38,364 bases of DNA, taken from assembly GCF_001591005.1 (NCBI RefSeq), contig NZ_BCTY01000036.1, forward strand, positions 1 to 38,364, written 5' to 3'. Positions 8,262-17,596 of the stretch are shown here, one piece after another. The first letter of the stretch is position 1. Each line of letters starts with the position of its first letter. The DNA comes from Sphingomonas sanguinis NBRC 13937. GTDB taxonomy: Bacteria; Pseudomonadota; Alphaproteobacteria; Sphingomonadales; Sphingomonadaceae. The notes below the pieces were generated by a model, which was not told the origin of the DNA, made no database searches, and was given only the letters and a program-made list of their open reading frames with translations. The translations under genes and the position numbers were made by a program.

Positions 8262-11090
8262 TCAGAAGGTCGTGCTGAGCCCCAGCGAGAACACGCGGCC
8301 CAGATTATAGCGGTTCAGATAGACGAACCGGCCATTCCCGAAATCCTGCCGTTCATTGTAGCGCGTGCGGGTCAGGTTGCGCGCCTCGGCCTTCAGCTCG
8401 AACTTGCCGCCCATCAGCTCGAAGCCCTGGCGCGCCACGATGTCGAGACGGATGCCGGGGACTTCGACGATATCGGGCTGGAAACCGTCGCCCGACAGAT
8501 AGGACGGACCGCGATTGGTCACGCGGTTGCTGGCATAGTTGAACAGCACGGTCACCTGCGACAGCGCCGCCGTATCCTCGATGCCCAACTGTAAATTGAC
8601 CAGATGGTCCGACTGGCCCGTCAGCGGCGCACCGTCGCGGAACAGCAGCTGCGCCCGGCCGAAGCCCGATGCGCAACCGTTCAGGCCGGGCGAACTCGCC
8701 GCCACCGCCGGGTTGGGCACGCAGGTCGCGTCGGCTTTGATCTTCGACTTGGTGTAGGTGTAGTTCGCGATCGTGACGAGGCGGCGCGTGGCGAAGAAGT
8801 CGCCGCCCAGACCCGCCAGCGGCACATATTTCTGCAACTCGACTTCGGCACCATAGAGCGTCGCCGAGGGCAGATAGGTGAAGCCCGTCTGCAACCGGTC
8901 GTCCGCGCCGGTATAGAAACCGACCTGCTCGATCGGATTCTTGATCCGCTTGTAGAAGCCCGCCAGCGTGAAGCGCTGGTCACGCGCGTAGAACCATTCG
9001 TAGCGGCCCTCGAGGTTCCACAGCTCGCTGTCGCGCAGGTTCGGGTTACCGAAGAACAGGCGATCCGAATCCGGGTCGCGGAACTGCTGGGGCGCCAGTT
9101 CGCGGAACTGCGGGCGCGAGATCGTCTTCGCACCGCTCGCCCGCAGCTGCATATCGGCGGCGAAGTTCCAGGTCAGCGTACCCGCGGGCAGGAAATAATC
9201 GTTCTTCAAGCGCGTGCCCGTGCTGAGCACCGGCGTCACCGTCTCGATCGCGTTCTCATAGCGAACACCCGCCACCGCGCGCAGGCCATCGAACACTTCC
9301 GCCTCGGCCTGGACATAGCCCGCATGGACGTCGAGCTTGGCGTCATAGGCATAGGCGCCCGCCTGGGTCGAGAATTGCAGCTGGAGCGTGCATTTGGGCT
9401 CCGCACGAAGCGGACAGGCGTTGTTGATGACGTCCGGGCTCAGCAAATAGTCCGGGCGATAGAGATTATAGGGGAAGCCCGGCGCGGTGCCCGCACCGTC
9501 GCTGGTCTGGTAGTTGAACTGGATACGGCTCGAATAGCGGTCCGTGCCCTGGTAGAAATAACCGGTGCTCAGCGTGATCGGACGGTCGCTGTCGATCTTG
9601 TAGGAAAGGTCGGCCTGGCCGGTCCACAGATTCTCGTTCAACTCCGAGAAGATGATCGAGGCGAAGGGCGTGAAGCGCTGCGTCACCTGGTACGCACCAT
9701 TGCACTGGAACCCGCCCGCACCGTTTGCACCGTCATAGCTGATCGGCAGCCCGGTCGTCGTGCGGTTCGAGCAGAGATAGTCGAACTGGCGCTCATAGGG
9801 CGCGTTGCGCTTCGAGTTGGCGAAGGCGCCGCGCGCATCGAACTTCAGCGCGTCGGTCAGCTTGAACTCGCCGACCAGCTGGCTTTCGATCAGCTGACGC
9901 TCGAACCAGTTGGTATTTTGCTGGAAACGCAGGCCGCTGGCGTTGTTGTAGACCTCGGCCGCCGATCCGCGACCCTGTTTCAGCGTGTCGTGGATATAGA
10001 CATTGGTCCAGCGCACCGTGTTGTTGCCGAACTCATAGCCCAGCCCCACCAGCGCGTTGGCGACGATACGGTTGTCGGTCAGCAGCGTACGGTAATCGTT
10101 GCGCAGCGTGCCATCGGGCGACACCGAGTCCTGCTGGATCGCCGAACGGGTGCGGAAGGTGTTGGAAAGCGACAGCGACGAGATCACGCCCAGACGGTCG
10201 CTGCCGATGTCGAATACCGAGCCGCCCGACAGCTCGCCCGACCAGTTGGCGGGCAGGTGATTGTTGCGCTGGAGCAAAGTGGTGGAGGCGTTGGACAGCC
10301 GCGCGACGTCGGGCGCGAGCACCAGGCCCGAGCCCTTGCCCGCCTGCACGTCGCGCACGAACTGCGGCACCCCGCGCGTGCCGTCGTCGAAGCCCAGCCA
10401 GTCGGCATCGCCGCCCGCATAGGTATAGCCCAGCTCGCTGGTCGTCGCGTCATCGGCGGCGATCGTGACGCCACCCGAAATGAAGTTCTTGTTCGGGATC
10501 GCCTTGGTCGTCAGGTTGATGACGCCGCCACCGAACTCGCCCGGATAGTTCACCGAATAGGTCTTCTGGACCAGCGCCGAGCCGACGATGGTGGTCGGGA
10601 AGATGTCGAGCGGGACCGAGCGGCGCAGCGGCTCGGGGCTGGGCAGCGGCGAGCCGTTGAGCAGCGACGAGGAGTAACGGTCGCCCAGACCCCGGACATA
10701 GACGAAGCCGCCGCCCACGACGGACAGCCCGGTGACGCGGGTCAGCGCGCCCGCGATATCGCCCTCGCCCGTGCGTGCGATGTCGGCGGCGGACAGGACC
10801 GAGACGATCTGCGGCGTGGCGCGGATCGTGTTGGGGATGTTGCGGCCGACGACGACGATCTCGCTGCTGGCCGAGGCATCGACACCGGGCGCGGAGATTT
10901 CGACCGGCTCTTCGGTCGACTGGCCGTCCTGGCCGGTCGGGGTCTGGCTCTGTGGCGTGGCCTGCCCGTCTGGGCTGGTCGCGGTGGTGCTGGTGGCCGC
11001 CGGTGCCCCCGCCGTCTGCGCGAGCAGGGCGGGCGCGACAAGCTGGGAGGTCAGCAGAAGGAGCGTGGCATAAGCGAGGCGTCGCTGCAT
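8262..11090 (-). CDS. TonB-dependent outer-membrane receptor (paired with lipoprotein)
   Basis: This is a TonB-dependent transporter for an unidentified ligand. The signal peptide MQRRLAYATLLLLTSQLVAPALLAQ is followed by a Thr/Gln/Pro-rich linker and a TonB-box-like EIVVVG near residue 78. The plug domain lies at about 85-210, with YVRGLGDRYSSSLLNG and EFGGGVINLTTK. A 22-strand barrel of about 700 residues ends in Phe (LGLSTTF). The plug sequence belongs to the carboxypeptidase-like/FeoB-unlike group often paired with surface lipoproteins rather than to classical siderophore receptors (inference). A lipoprotein gene lies 108 bp upstream on the same strand, and an intrinsic terminator lies just downstream, so the two genes probably form a bicistronic unit. 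Confidence 0.92.
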   Translation of the reverse strand: MQRRLAYATLLLLTSQLVAPALLAQTAGAPAATSTTATSPDGQATPQSQTPTGQDGQSTEEPVEISAPGVDASASSEIVVVGRNIPNTIRATPQIVSVLSAADIARTGEGDIAGALTRVTGLSVVGGGFVYVRGLGDRYSSSLLNGSPLPSPEPLRRSVPLDIFPTTIVGSALVQKTYSVNYPGEFGGGVINLTTKAIPNKNFISGGVTIAADDATTSELGYTYAGGDADWLGFDDGTRGVPQFVRDVQAGKGSGLVLAPDVARLSNASTTLLQRNNHLPANWSGELSGGSVFDIGSDRLGVISSLSLSNTFRTRSAIQQDSVSPDGTLRNDYRTLLTDNRIVANALVGLGYEFGNNTVRWTNVYIHDTLKQGRGSAAEVYNNASGLRFQQNTNWFERQLIESQLVGEFKLTDALKFDARGAFANSKRNAPYERQFDYLCSNRTTTGLPISYDGANGAGGFQCNGAYQVTQRFTPFASIIFSELNENLWTGQADLSYKIDSDRPITLSTGYFYQGTDRYSSRIQFNYQTSDGAGTAPGFPYNLYRPDYLLSPDVINNACPLRAEPKCTLQLQFSTQAGAYAYDAKLDVHAGYVQAEAEVFDGLRAVAGVRYENAIETVTPVLSTGTRLKNDYFLPAGTLTWNFAADMQLRASGAKTISRPQFRELAPQQFRDPDSDRLFFGNPNLRDSELWNLEGRYEWFYARDQRFTLAGFYKRIKNPIEQVGFYTGADDRLQTGFTYLPSATLYGAEVELQKYVPLAGLGGDFFATRRLVTIANYTYTKSKIKADATCVPNPAVAASSPGLNGCASGFGRAQLLFRDGAPLTGQSDHLVNLQLGIEDTAALSQVTVLFNYASNRVTNRGPSYLSGDGFQPDIVEVPGIRLDIVARQGFELMGGKFELKAEARNLTRTRYNERQDFGNGRFVYLNRYNLGRVFSLGLSTTF

Positions 11091-11123
11091 GGCCGGGTCT
11101 TCCCGTATCAGATATGGAGGAAA

Positions 11124-11152
11124 GCCGGGGCGGCGATATTCGCCACCCCGGC
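11124..11152 (-). promoter_or_regulatory. Hairpin between lipoprotein and TBDR genes
   Basis: A 13-bp stem with one mismatch (GCCGGGGCGGCGA against TCGCCACCCCGGC) closes a TAT loop in the 108-bp spacer. On the minus strand it is followed only by CTTTCC, so it would be a weak terminator or RNA-stability element. It could allow more lipoprotein than receptor to be made from one transcript (inference). Confidence 0.5.
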
Positions 11153-11198
11153 CTGCCGAGAGCGCCCGGACAGAAGCGGGCGCATGGTCAGCGGGGCC

Positions 11199-12845
11199 TT
11201 AGCGGCCGTTGCAGCTGAAATAGACCGAGGTGAAGACCGGCGGGCCCTGATCCTGCAGGTCGGCATTGGCGGCACGGATCGTGGTCCGGTCCGCACCGGT
11301 GCCGGCACCGGCGATCAGGTTGACGCAGGCCACGCCCGACTGGGTCGACTTCACGATGCCGTTGATGAAGGTCATGTCCGCACCACCACGCAGACGGATC
11401 GCCGCCGGGGCGTTGGCGGTCTGCACGAAAGTGAAGTTGGCATAGCGGCCGAAGGTGCGCGGCAGCAGATCCTCGGCGTTGTTCGAGTCGATCTCGGTCG
11501 AGAAGCTGTCGGCGGTCGCGCCCAGCGTGCGCTGCGCCGCGATCAGGAACTGCATGAAGCCGCGATAGCCATTGTCGATGTCGAAGCCGTCATCGTCCGC
11601 GCCGGTGATCGCGATATATTTCAGGTTCGTCGTACCGCCGAAGATCTCGATGCCGTCATCGGCCGAATTGTGGCTCTGGATGTGATCCAGGACCGTGCCC
11701 GAACCGGTGCCGCCCAGCGTCAGGCCCTGCAGCTCGTTGCCGTCCGAGATGGCGATACCCGAATAGCGGATCTGGACATAGGACATCTGGCCCGACGAGT
11801 CGGCCTGGTTCGCACCGCCGTAGAAGCGGCCGGTCACGCCCTCGATCGCCTGCTGGCAAGTGGTCGAGGTGCCGCCCGCATTGTTCGGGCCGGTGCCGGT
11901 GGCGCAGACGGCGGTCGGCGCGCGGCCGAGCAGGATGATACCGCCCCACTGGCCCTGGGTCGCATCGGACACGCCGTTGCTGGCCAGGTTCTGCTGCGAG
12001 GTGAAGATGATCGGCGCATCGCGCGTGCCCACGGCCGAGATCTTCGAGCCGCGATTGACGAGCAGCAGGTCGTTGGTCGCCTCGGTCGAGTCCGCCGCGA
12101 TCACGACGCCCGGCGCGATGGTCAGCGTGACACCGTTGCCGCCGGTCGAACCCAGATCGGTGCCGATTTCGACTTGGCCCTGCAAGCGGTAAACGACGCC
12201 TGCGATCTTTGGCAGCGTCAGGTCGCGCGTGATCACCCGGGTGCCATCGGCGTTGCCGATGCGGCAGAAGCGGAAGCTGGGCGAGGACGAGCTGTTCGTA
12301 CCGTCATCAATCGTCCCGGTCGGGCAGACCGAGGTCGATGCCGAATAGGTGCCGATCGACGGAACCGCGGTGCAGCGTGCGCCCGAGCCGCCGAATTCGG
12401 CCGAGGTCGAGTTGCAGGTCCAGCCCTGGAATGCGGTATCCGACGGACCGTTCAGCGCGCCGACATAGTTGGTCGAGGTGAAGAAACCGTTGATGATCGA
12501 CGGATCGGCAGCGGTCACCAGCGAGGTGCTGCTGGTCGGATAGATGCCGTTCAGCGCGGCACCGGTGCCGTTGACATTGTTGTTGGACCCGGCGTTCACG
12601 ATCGCCAGCTGCTCGTCGGCGGTGATCGACACGCCGTTGACGGTCGTCACGGCGGCGAACTGCGCGGCGGTGATGTTGGCGGGCGGGCTGGGCGTGGGCG
12701 ACGGGGTCGGCGTCGGCTGGGGCTGCACGATCACCACGCTGCCCGCACCCGGCGAAGCGACGCTGTCGGCACCACCGCACGCGGAAAGGGCCGCACAGGC
12801 CGAGCTGGTCATGAGAATGAGGCCGAAGCGCTTGATGCTCGCCAT
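11199..12845 (-). CDS. Outer-membrane lipoprotein with beta-helix-like domain
   Basis: This is a predicted lipoprotein of 548 residues with unknown activity. The signal peptide ends in the lipobox LSAC (residues 20-23), with lipidated Cys23 followed by Gly-Gly, which favours outer-membrane sorting. A Pro-Thr-Ser linker (about 42-55) resembles a surface tether. The rest is Gly/Asn/Asp-rich, with turn-rich repeats such as DGIEIFGGTTNLKYIAITGADDDG, spaced as in right-handed parallel beta-helix proteins. Several Cys pairs are present. ATG 12845 has GGGAG 10 nt upstream; an upstream extension to 12968 has no support. It lies upstream of a TBDR and close to the T2SS genes. It may be a surface or secreted ligand-capture protein, or a T2SS-dependent product (inference). 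Confidence 0.85.
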   Translation of the reverse strand: MASIKRFGLILMTSSACAALSACGGADSVASPGAGSVVIVQPQPTPTPSPTPSPPANITAAQFAAVTTVNGVSITADEQLAIVNAGSNNNVNGTGAALNGIYPTSSTSLVTAADPSIINGFFTSTNYVGALNGPSDTAFQGWTCNSTSAEFGGSGARCTAVPSIGTYSASTSVCPTGTIDDGTNSSSSPSFRFCRIGNADGTRVITRDLTLPKIAGVVYRLQGQVEIGTDLGSTGGNGVTLTIAPGVVIAADSTEATNDLLLVNRGSKISAVGTRDAPIIFTSQQNLASNGVSDATQGQWGGIILLGRAPTAVCATGTGPNNAGGTSTTCQQAIEGVTGRFYGGANQADSSGQMSYVQIRYSGIAISDGNELQGLTLGGTGSGTVLDHIQSHNSADDGIEIFGGTTNLKYIAITGADDDGFDIDNGYRGFMQFLIAAQRTLGATADSFSTEIDSNNAEDLLPRTFGRYANFTFVQTANAPAAIRLRGGADMTFINGIVKSTQSGVACVNLIAGAGTGADRTTIRAANADLQDQGPPVFTSVYFSCNGR

Positions 12846-12956
12846 CGCCGAAAAACTCCCGATCTTATCGTTGCCATATCGGGCGAAGGGCCGCCCGATG
12901 ATCGACCGACTCCGAAGAGTCCCCCTGTCGATCCCGAACCGGGCGTTAGGCGGCTC

Positions 12957-13020
12957 AAATGACGCCAAGATGCAGTTTGGAAGAAACTTTGATGACGTTT
13001 TGGCGTCATTTACGTGACAC
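12957..13020 (-). promoter_or_regulatory. Dyad and phased GTCA repeats ahead of the lipoprotein gene
   Basis: A perfect 12-bp inverted repeat, AAATGACGCCAA at 12957-12968 and TTGGCGTCATTT at 13000-13011, surrounds a 31-bp spacer about 110-165 bp upstream of the lipoprotein start. On the minus strand, GTGTCAC, ATGACGC and ACGTCAT (13020 down to 12992) are each separated by a 4-bp A/T-rich spacer, giving the 7+4 phasing of PhoB boxes. The outer two match the CTGTCAT half-site at 5 of 7 positions. The remainder of 12846-13193 shows no gene. Confidence 0.5.
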
Positions 13021-13136
13021 CCGTTCCTCGGTCCGTCGCGTTTCCAATCGAAAATGGTGCGGTGCGTCAGATAAACGGAGCCTTTTGTCGCAAAGCAGGG
13101 TACGGAGCCCGCGAGGTCGAGCTTCCGCGCGTCCTC

Positions 13137-13181
13137 GACGCCCCGCTCAAGCTAGTGTCACTACGGATTGGGCGGGGCGTC
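13137..13181 (-). terminator. Possible terminator after the EamA transporter
   Basis: GACGCCCCGC (13137-13146) and GCGGGGCGTC (13172-13181) form a perfect 10-bp stem, extendable by four pairs, around a loop of about 16 nt. It lies 13 nt beyond the transporter stop codon. There is no T-run, so a factor-dependent or weak terminator is more likely than a strong intrinsic one. Confidence 0.4.
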
Positions 13182-13193
13182 CCTGACCGGCTC

Positions 13194-14066
13194 TCAGGCC
13201 CCGGCCAGCGCGATGACTCCCGCGATCAGCACCGTGCAGCCCACCAGCCGCCACATGCCGACCGCCTCGCGCAGGACCAGCATCGCCAGCAGCGCACCGA
13301 CCATCATCGACATCTCCCGCATCGGCGCGACCAGGCTGAGCGGCGCACCGCTTCGCAACGCGGCCAGCACGAAGATATAGGATAGCGGCGACAACAGCCC
13401 CACGCCGATCGCCAGCCGCCAATACCCCCGCATCGCGTCCCGGGCGCGCATCGGGTTCACCGCGATGATCGGGGCCAACAAAAAGAAGCGAAGCACATTG
13501 GCGAACCAATCGAGCACGACCGGCATGATCCCCAGCGTCTTCACTGCATAGGCATCGGCCACCGTATAGGAGGCGATCAACCCGCCGGTCGCCGTACCCC
13601 AGCGCACACCCGCAAGGCCGCCCGGCTTGCGCAGGGCCGCGATATCGCCGCGTGTCGCGATCAGGCCGATCCCGACGACCACCAGGATCAGCCCCAGCAG
13701 CCCGCGCGCGGTCGGCACCTCGCCCAGGATCAACAGCGCGCCGATCGTCGACAGCATCGGGCCCGTGCCGCGCGCGACCGGATAGACGATCGACAGGTCG
13801 GCGACCTGATAACCCCGCTGGAGACACAGGCTGTAACAGAGGTGGAGCAGCCCACTGAGCAGCACGAAACCCACGCCTGTCGCCGTCCAGCCGATGCTGC
13901 CCCGCGACAATTGGTACAGCACCCAAGGTGCATAGCCGATGACCGAGACGAGATTATAGGCGAAGACGAAGACCGGCCCGACCGCCGCCGCACGCTTGGC
14001 GAGCAGGTTCCACGTCGCGTGGATGAACGACGCGCCGACGATCAGCAACAGCGACGAAAACGCCAT
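13194..14066 (-). CDS. EamA/DMT-family membrane transporter
   Basis: This is a ten-helix inner-membrane permease of the drug/metabolite transporter superfamily, built from two EamA repeats (about residues 5-135 and 150-288). The first repeat ends with the usual PVARGTGPMLSTIGALLILGE and the second with PMREMSMMVGALLAMLVLRE, both typical of the EamA fold. The substrate is unknown; family members export amino acids, nucleosides or drugs, or import metabolites. I chose ATG 14066, preceded by GGGGG and AGGA. A GTG at 14087 would add seven residues. The protein is 290 residues. It lies on the same strand as the neighbouring GH39-type gene, 61 bp downstream of that gene's stop, so the two could share a transcript. 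Confidence 0.85.
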   Translation of the reverse strand: MAFSSLLLIVGASFIHATWNLLAKRAAAVGPVFVFAYNLVSVIGYAPWVLYQLSRGSIGWTATGVGFVLLSGLLHLCYSLCLQRGYQVADLSIVYPVARGTGPMLSTIGALLILGEVPTARGLLGLILVVVGIGLIATRGDIAALRKPGGLAGVRWGTATGGLIASYTVADAYAVKTLGIMPVVLDWFANVLRFFLLAPIIAVNPMRARDAMRGYWRLAIGVGLLSPLSYIFVLAALRSGAPLSLVAPMREMSMMVGALLAMLVLREAVGMWRLVGCTVLIAGVIALAGA

Positions 14067-14127
14067 GAACCCCCATTTCCTGGGCACGCGCTAACGCACG
14101 GCAAGCGTCGCGATCAAGTCGCGCGGG

Positions 14128-15807
14128 TCAGCGCCCGCCGAGCACGACCAGCGCCACGCCCTGGCGCGGCAGGACGAGCGTTCCCGTCGCGGCCCTCCCC
14201 TTCGGCGTCAGGTTCAACGTCTCGGGGGGCATCTCTGCCGACTTTTCCAGTGCGGCATATTGCGTCTGGTCGGGGGATTGCGGCGCGCCCATCGCTTTCC
14301 AGGCGGCATAGGCATTGGCGTGATCGCCATCGACCCGCCAAAGCGTGGCCGAAGACGGCACGGTGCCCTTCCACCCGGCCACCGACAGTTGGATCGCCGC
14401 CGCCGGGCCGGGCACATCGTCGTCATGATAATGCCAGATCAGGATCGCGACGCGCCCGTCCGCCAGCCGGGTCGCGATGGTGCCGATGTCTGCGGCCCCC
14501 CGCACCCCTTGTGTCATCGCGATGTCGAGCGGCACCTGCGCATCGCTGACCGCCGCCAGCCGGTCGGGACCTAGCTGGGCGAACAGGCGAAAGACGTTGA
14601 GCACCGGCAAGGGCACGCCGTTGCTCGCCAATTGCCGATAACCCGCAAACCAGGGCTGGTTCTCGAACTCGAAGGACCAGGACAGCACGCCTTCCAGATT
14701 GACATGCCGCCGCTCCGCCAGTTCCCAGATGCGCGCGAAGCTCGCCGCCGTGTAGCTGGAGTACATGGTACCGTTGCGATAGGCGTTTTCAGGCCCCGGA
14801 CAGGCCGCGCACCCTTCGGGATCGCTTTCGCCGATGACCACCGGCTTGGTGGCGAGCGCGGGGAGCGCGGTCGCCTTCACGAAGCCGCGATCGACCTCCT
14901 TCAGCTGGGTCGCGATGCCCATGCGGACATGGCCATCGACGAAGCTCGGCTGCCCCTTGGCATGGAAGGCGAGAAAGTCGGTCGGCGTACCGGTCTGGCC
15001 GGTGGCGTAGTTGGTGCCGCTGGTCACATGGCGCAAGAAGCCGTCCATGAAGGCGCCGCCCGCCCCCGCCGAATCCGGCCCGCCGACCCGCGCGGTGGGC
15101 AAGGCGCGGCGCACACCGTCGACGGCATAATCGTGCAGCTTGTAGAATTCTTCGGGCGAGGCCTTCCAATAGGCGCCGTTCGCCTCGTTCCACACCTCGA
15201 AATACCAGCGCTCGACCTCGGCGCGGCCATAGCGTTCGACATTGTGGCGGGTCCATCGATAGACCAACTCGCGCCACTTGTCGTAATCCTTGGGCGGATA
15301 GGCCCAGCCCGAGATGATCGCGTTATAGTCGAAGCCCGGCCGCCAGCTGTGCTGGTACGGGGTGCCCGGCGGCGCGGTCGACAAAGCCTCTGGCATGAAG
15401 CCGATCTGGAGATAGGGCCGCACGCCGCGCGCCAGATAGGTGTCGATGATCCGGTCGACGCCCGTCCAGTCATAAATGGGCTTGCCGTCCTTCGTCTCGG
15501 TGTAGACGTTGGTGCTGCCCCATTTGAAGGCGGGCGTGCCGTCGCCGGTGTTGAGCAGGTTGTGCGCTCGGAAATAGACACCGCCCGGCCGCAGCTTCCC
15601 GAGTTCGAGCAGCAGCTTGCGCCCGTCCTTCATCGTCGCATAGTTCGGCTCGTCCGCGCCGAAGAAGCGCCAGACCGGCGGCAATGTCCCTGTGGTGCGC
15701 CCGGCATCGACGGTAATGGTGACGGGCCTTGTCTGCTGCGCGAATAGCGGCGTGGCAAAGAACGCGGCGGCGGCCAGCGCCCGCCCGGCGGCGACGTGAA
15801 TCCCCAT
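14128..15807 (-). CDS. Secreted GH39-type glycoside hydrolase
   Basis: This is a predicted retaining glycosidase of clan GH-A, closest by motif to GH39 (beta-xylosidase type). The signal peptide ends ATPLFA-QQ, placing it in the periplasm or outside. The catalytic pair is visible: the acid/base Glu208 in EVWNEANG and the nucleophile Glu327 in VVIGESDPEG, 119 residues apart as in GH39. The TIM barrel spans about residues 45-440, followed by a beta-sandwich domain to residue 559. A Cys pair (EGCAACPG) follows the nucleophile. ATG 15807 has the strong site GGGAGG 8 nt upstream, so the open frame further upstream to 16044 is not used. The exact substrate is not determinable from sequence. Confidence 0.85.
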   Translation of the reverse strand: MGIHVAAGRALAAAAFFATPLFAQQTRPVTITVDAGRTTGTLPPVWRFFGADEPNYATMKDGRKLLLELGKLRPGGVYFRAHNLLNTGDGTPAFKWGSTNVYTETKDGKPIYDWTGVDRIIDTYLARGVRPYLQIGFMPEALSTAPPGTPYQHSWRPGFDYNAIISGWAYPPKDYDKWRELVYRWTRHNVERYGRAEVERWYFEVWNEANGAYWKASPEEFYKLHDYAVDGVRRALPTARVGGPDSAGAGGAFMDGFLRHVTSGTNYATGQTGTPTDFLAFHAKGQPSFVDGHVRMGIATQLKEVDRGFVKATALPALATKPVVIGESDPEGCAACPGPENAYRNGTMYSSYTAASFARIWELAERRHVNLEGVLSWSFEFENQPWFAGYRQLASNGVPLPVLNVFRLFAQLGPDRLAAVSDAQVPLDIAMTQGVRGAADIGTIATRLADGRVAILIWHYHDDDVPGPAAAIQLSVAGWKGTVPSSATLWRVDGDHANAYAAWKAMGAPQSPDQTQYAALEKSAEMPPETLNLTPKGRAATGTLVLPRQGVALVVLGGR

Positions 15808-16043
15808 CGAACATCCTCCCTTTTTGTCGGACATGATGCTGACGTCCGCCGCAGCGAAGGTCAACCATGGGAAAAGGCGCCCGGCGGTTGCGTCGCCCGG
15901 TCGGAATCGCCTATGGGCACCATCATTCGCAAGGACCCGGTGAAATTCCGGGTGGCTATTCCGGCCGCCGATCCGCCGGACAACAACATGCACGAACGCC
16001 TCAAACGCCCCCACGGCGTGCTGTTCCCTGTTGTGGATTTTCA

Positions 16044-17540
16044 ATGACTTTCAATTTCTCCGTTTATCGCCGCCAATGGTTTACCAATGCCGCCGCCGCG
16101 CGGGCCGACATGCTGGCGGGCATCGTCGTCGCGCTCGCGCTGATCCCCGAGGCGATCGGCTTTTCGATCATCGCGGGCGTCGATCCGCGCGTCGGCCTTT
16201 ATGCCTCGGTCGCGATCGCGATCACCATCGCGCTGATCGGCGGACGGCCCGGCATGGTTTCCGCCGCGACCGCCGCCGTCGCGGTGCTGGTCGGGCCGCT
16301 GGTCCGCGAGCACGGCGTCGAATATCTGTTCGCCGCGACAATCCTGATGGGCCTGTTCCAGATGCTGGCAGGGCTGCTCCGTCTCGACCTGGTGATGCAG
16401 TTCGTGTCTCGCTCGGTCATTACCGGCTTCGTCAATGCGCTCGCCATCCTGATCTTTCTGGCGCAGCTGCCGCAGCTGACCCATGTCGGGTGGCAGACCT
16501 ATGCGATGGTCGCGGGCGGCCTGGCGATCATCTATGGCTTTCCCCGGATCACCAAGGCGATCCCTTCGCCGCTCGTCGCGATCCTGGTACTCAGCACGAT
16601 CAGCATCGGTCTGGGCCTGTCGGTCCATACGGTCGGCGACATGGGCAAGCTGCCCGAAGGATTGCCCAGCCTGGCGCTGCCGCAGGTGCCGCTGACCCTG
16701 GACACGCTGCGCATCATCCTGCCCTATTCGCTGACGATGGCGGCGGTCGGGCTTCTGGAATCGCTGCTGACCGCGCAGATCGTCGACGACATGACCGATA
16801 CCGACAGCAACAAGCGCCGCGAATGTGCAGGGCAAGGCGGTGCCAACATCGTCGCCGCCCTGTTCGGCGGCATGGGCGGCTGCGCGATGATCGGCCAGTC
16901 GGTGATCAACGTCACCTCGGGCGGGCGCGGGCGGCTGTCGACCTTTGTCGCCGGGGTCTTCCTGCTGTTCCTGCTGGCGGTACTCGGTCCGCTGGTCGGG
17001 CGAGTGCCGATGCCTGCGCTCGTCGCGGTGATGATCATGGTGTCGATCGGCACCTTCAGTTGGAACTCGATCGCGAATCTGCGGCGACATCCCCCCACCT
17101 CGTCGGTGGTGATGCTGACCACGGTCGTCGTCGTCGTCGCCACGCGCGACCTATCGCTGGGCGTGGCGGCGGGCGTGCTGCTCTCCGGCATTTTCTTCGC
17201 GGGCAAGGTGCAGCGGATGTTCGCGGTCGAACGCGCGATGTCGCCCGATGGCAGCGTTGCCATCTACCGCGTGACGGGCGAGATCTTCTTCGCCTCGGTC
17301 GAGCGCTTCACCCGCGCCTTCCACGCCGATGAGCCCGCGCGTCAGGTCCGCATCGATGTGACGGGCGCGCATTTCTGGGACATTTCGGGCGTCGGCGCGC
17401 TCGACAAGATCGTCGCCCGGCTGCGGCGCGACGGACGCGTGGTCGAAGTCGTCGGCTATAACCGCGCCAGCGCCGACCTGATCGACCGCTTCGCCCTGCA
17501 CGACAAGACCGGGGTCGAGATGGGCTTCGCGCCGCACTGA
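16044..17540 (+). CDS. SulP-family anion permease with STAS domain
   Basis: This is an inner-membrane transporter of the SulP/SLC26 family, which carries sulfate, bicarbonate or other anions. The hydrophobic part (about residues 20-395) contains the family pattern in [20 protein letters not shown] and the later [20 protein letters not shown] loop. A cytoplasmic STAS domain (about 410-495) has [20 protein letters not shown]. The length of 498 residues is typical of short bacterial SulP proteins. ATG 16044 follows a weak GTGGA site; upstream extensions lack family sequence. The 236-bp gap to the divergent GH39-type gene shows no recognised gene or site. The ion carried cannot be deduced. Confidence 0.88.
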   Translation: MTFNFSVYRRQWFTNAAAARADMLAGIVVALALIPEAIGFSIIAGVDPRVGLYASVAIAITIALIGGRPGMVSAATAAVAVLVGPLVREHGVEYLFAATILMGLFQMLAGLLRLDLVMQFVSRSVITGFVNALAILIFLAQLPQLTHVGWQTYAMVAGGLAIIYGFPRITKAIPSPLVAILVLSTISIGLGLSVHTVGDMGKLPEGLPSLALPQVPLTLDTLRIILPYSLTMAAVGLLESLLTAQIVDDMTDTDSNKRRECAGQGGANIVAALFGGMGGCAMIGQSVINVTSGGRGRLSTFVAGVFLLFLLAVLGPLVGRVPMPALVAVMIMVSIGTFSWNSIANLRRHPPTSSVVMLTTVVVVVATRDLSLGVAAGVLLSGIFFAGKVQRMFAVERAMSPDGSVAIYRVTGEIFFASVERFTRAFHADEPARQVRIDVTGAHFWDISGVGALDKIVARLRRDGRVVEVVGYNRASADLIDRFALHDKTGVEMGFAPH

Positions 17541-17548
17541 CCGGCGAA

Positions 17549-17580
17549 GGCGGGGCCGAGGTTGATCCCGGAGCCCCGCC
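17549..17580 (+). terminator. Weak hairpin after the SulP gene
   Basis: GGCGGGGC (17549-17556) and GCCCCGCC (17573-17580) can pair around a 16-nt loop, 8 nt after the SulP stop. No T-run follows. It may attenuate transcription into the small downstream gene. Confidence 0.3.
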
Positions 17581-17596
17581 GTGTCAGGCAGCGGCC

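Noticed and set aside
8604..12962. A 1452-codon open frame on the plus strand opposite the TBDR and lipoprotein genes
   Set aside because: It is antisense to two well-supported genes. Its product is Arg/Gly/Ala-rich without domains, as expected for the complementary frame of GC-rich coding DNA.
15808..16044. A 79-residue N-terminal extension of the GH39-type protein
   Set aside because: The strong Shine-Dalgarno site and clean signal peptide at 15807 define the start; the extension would bury the signal peptide.
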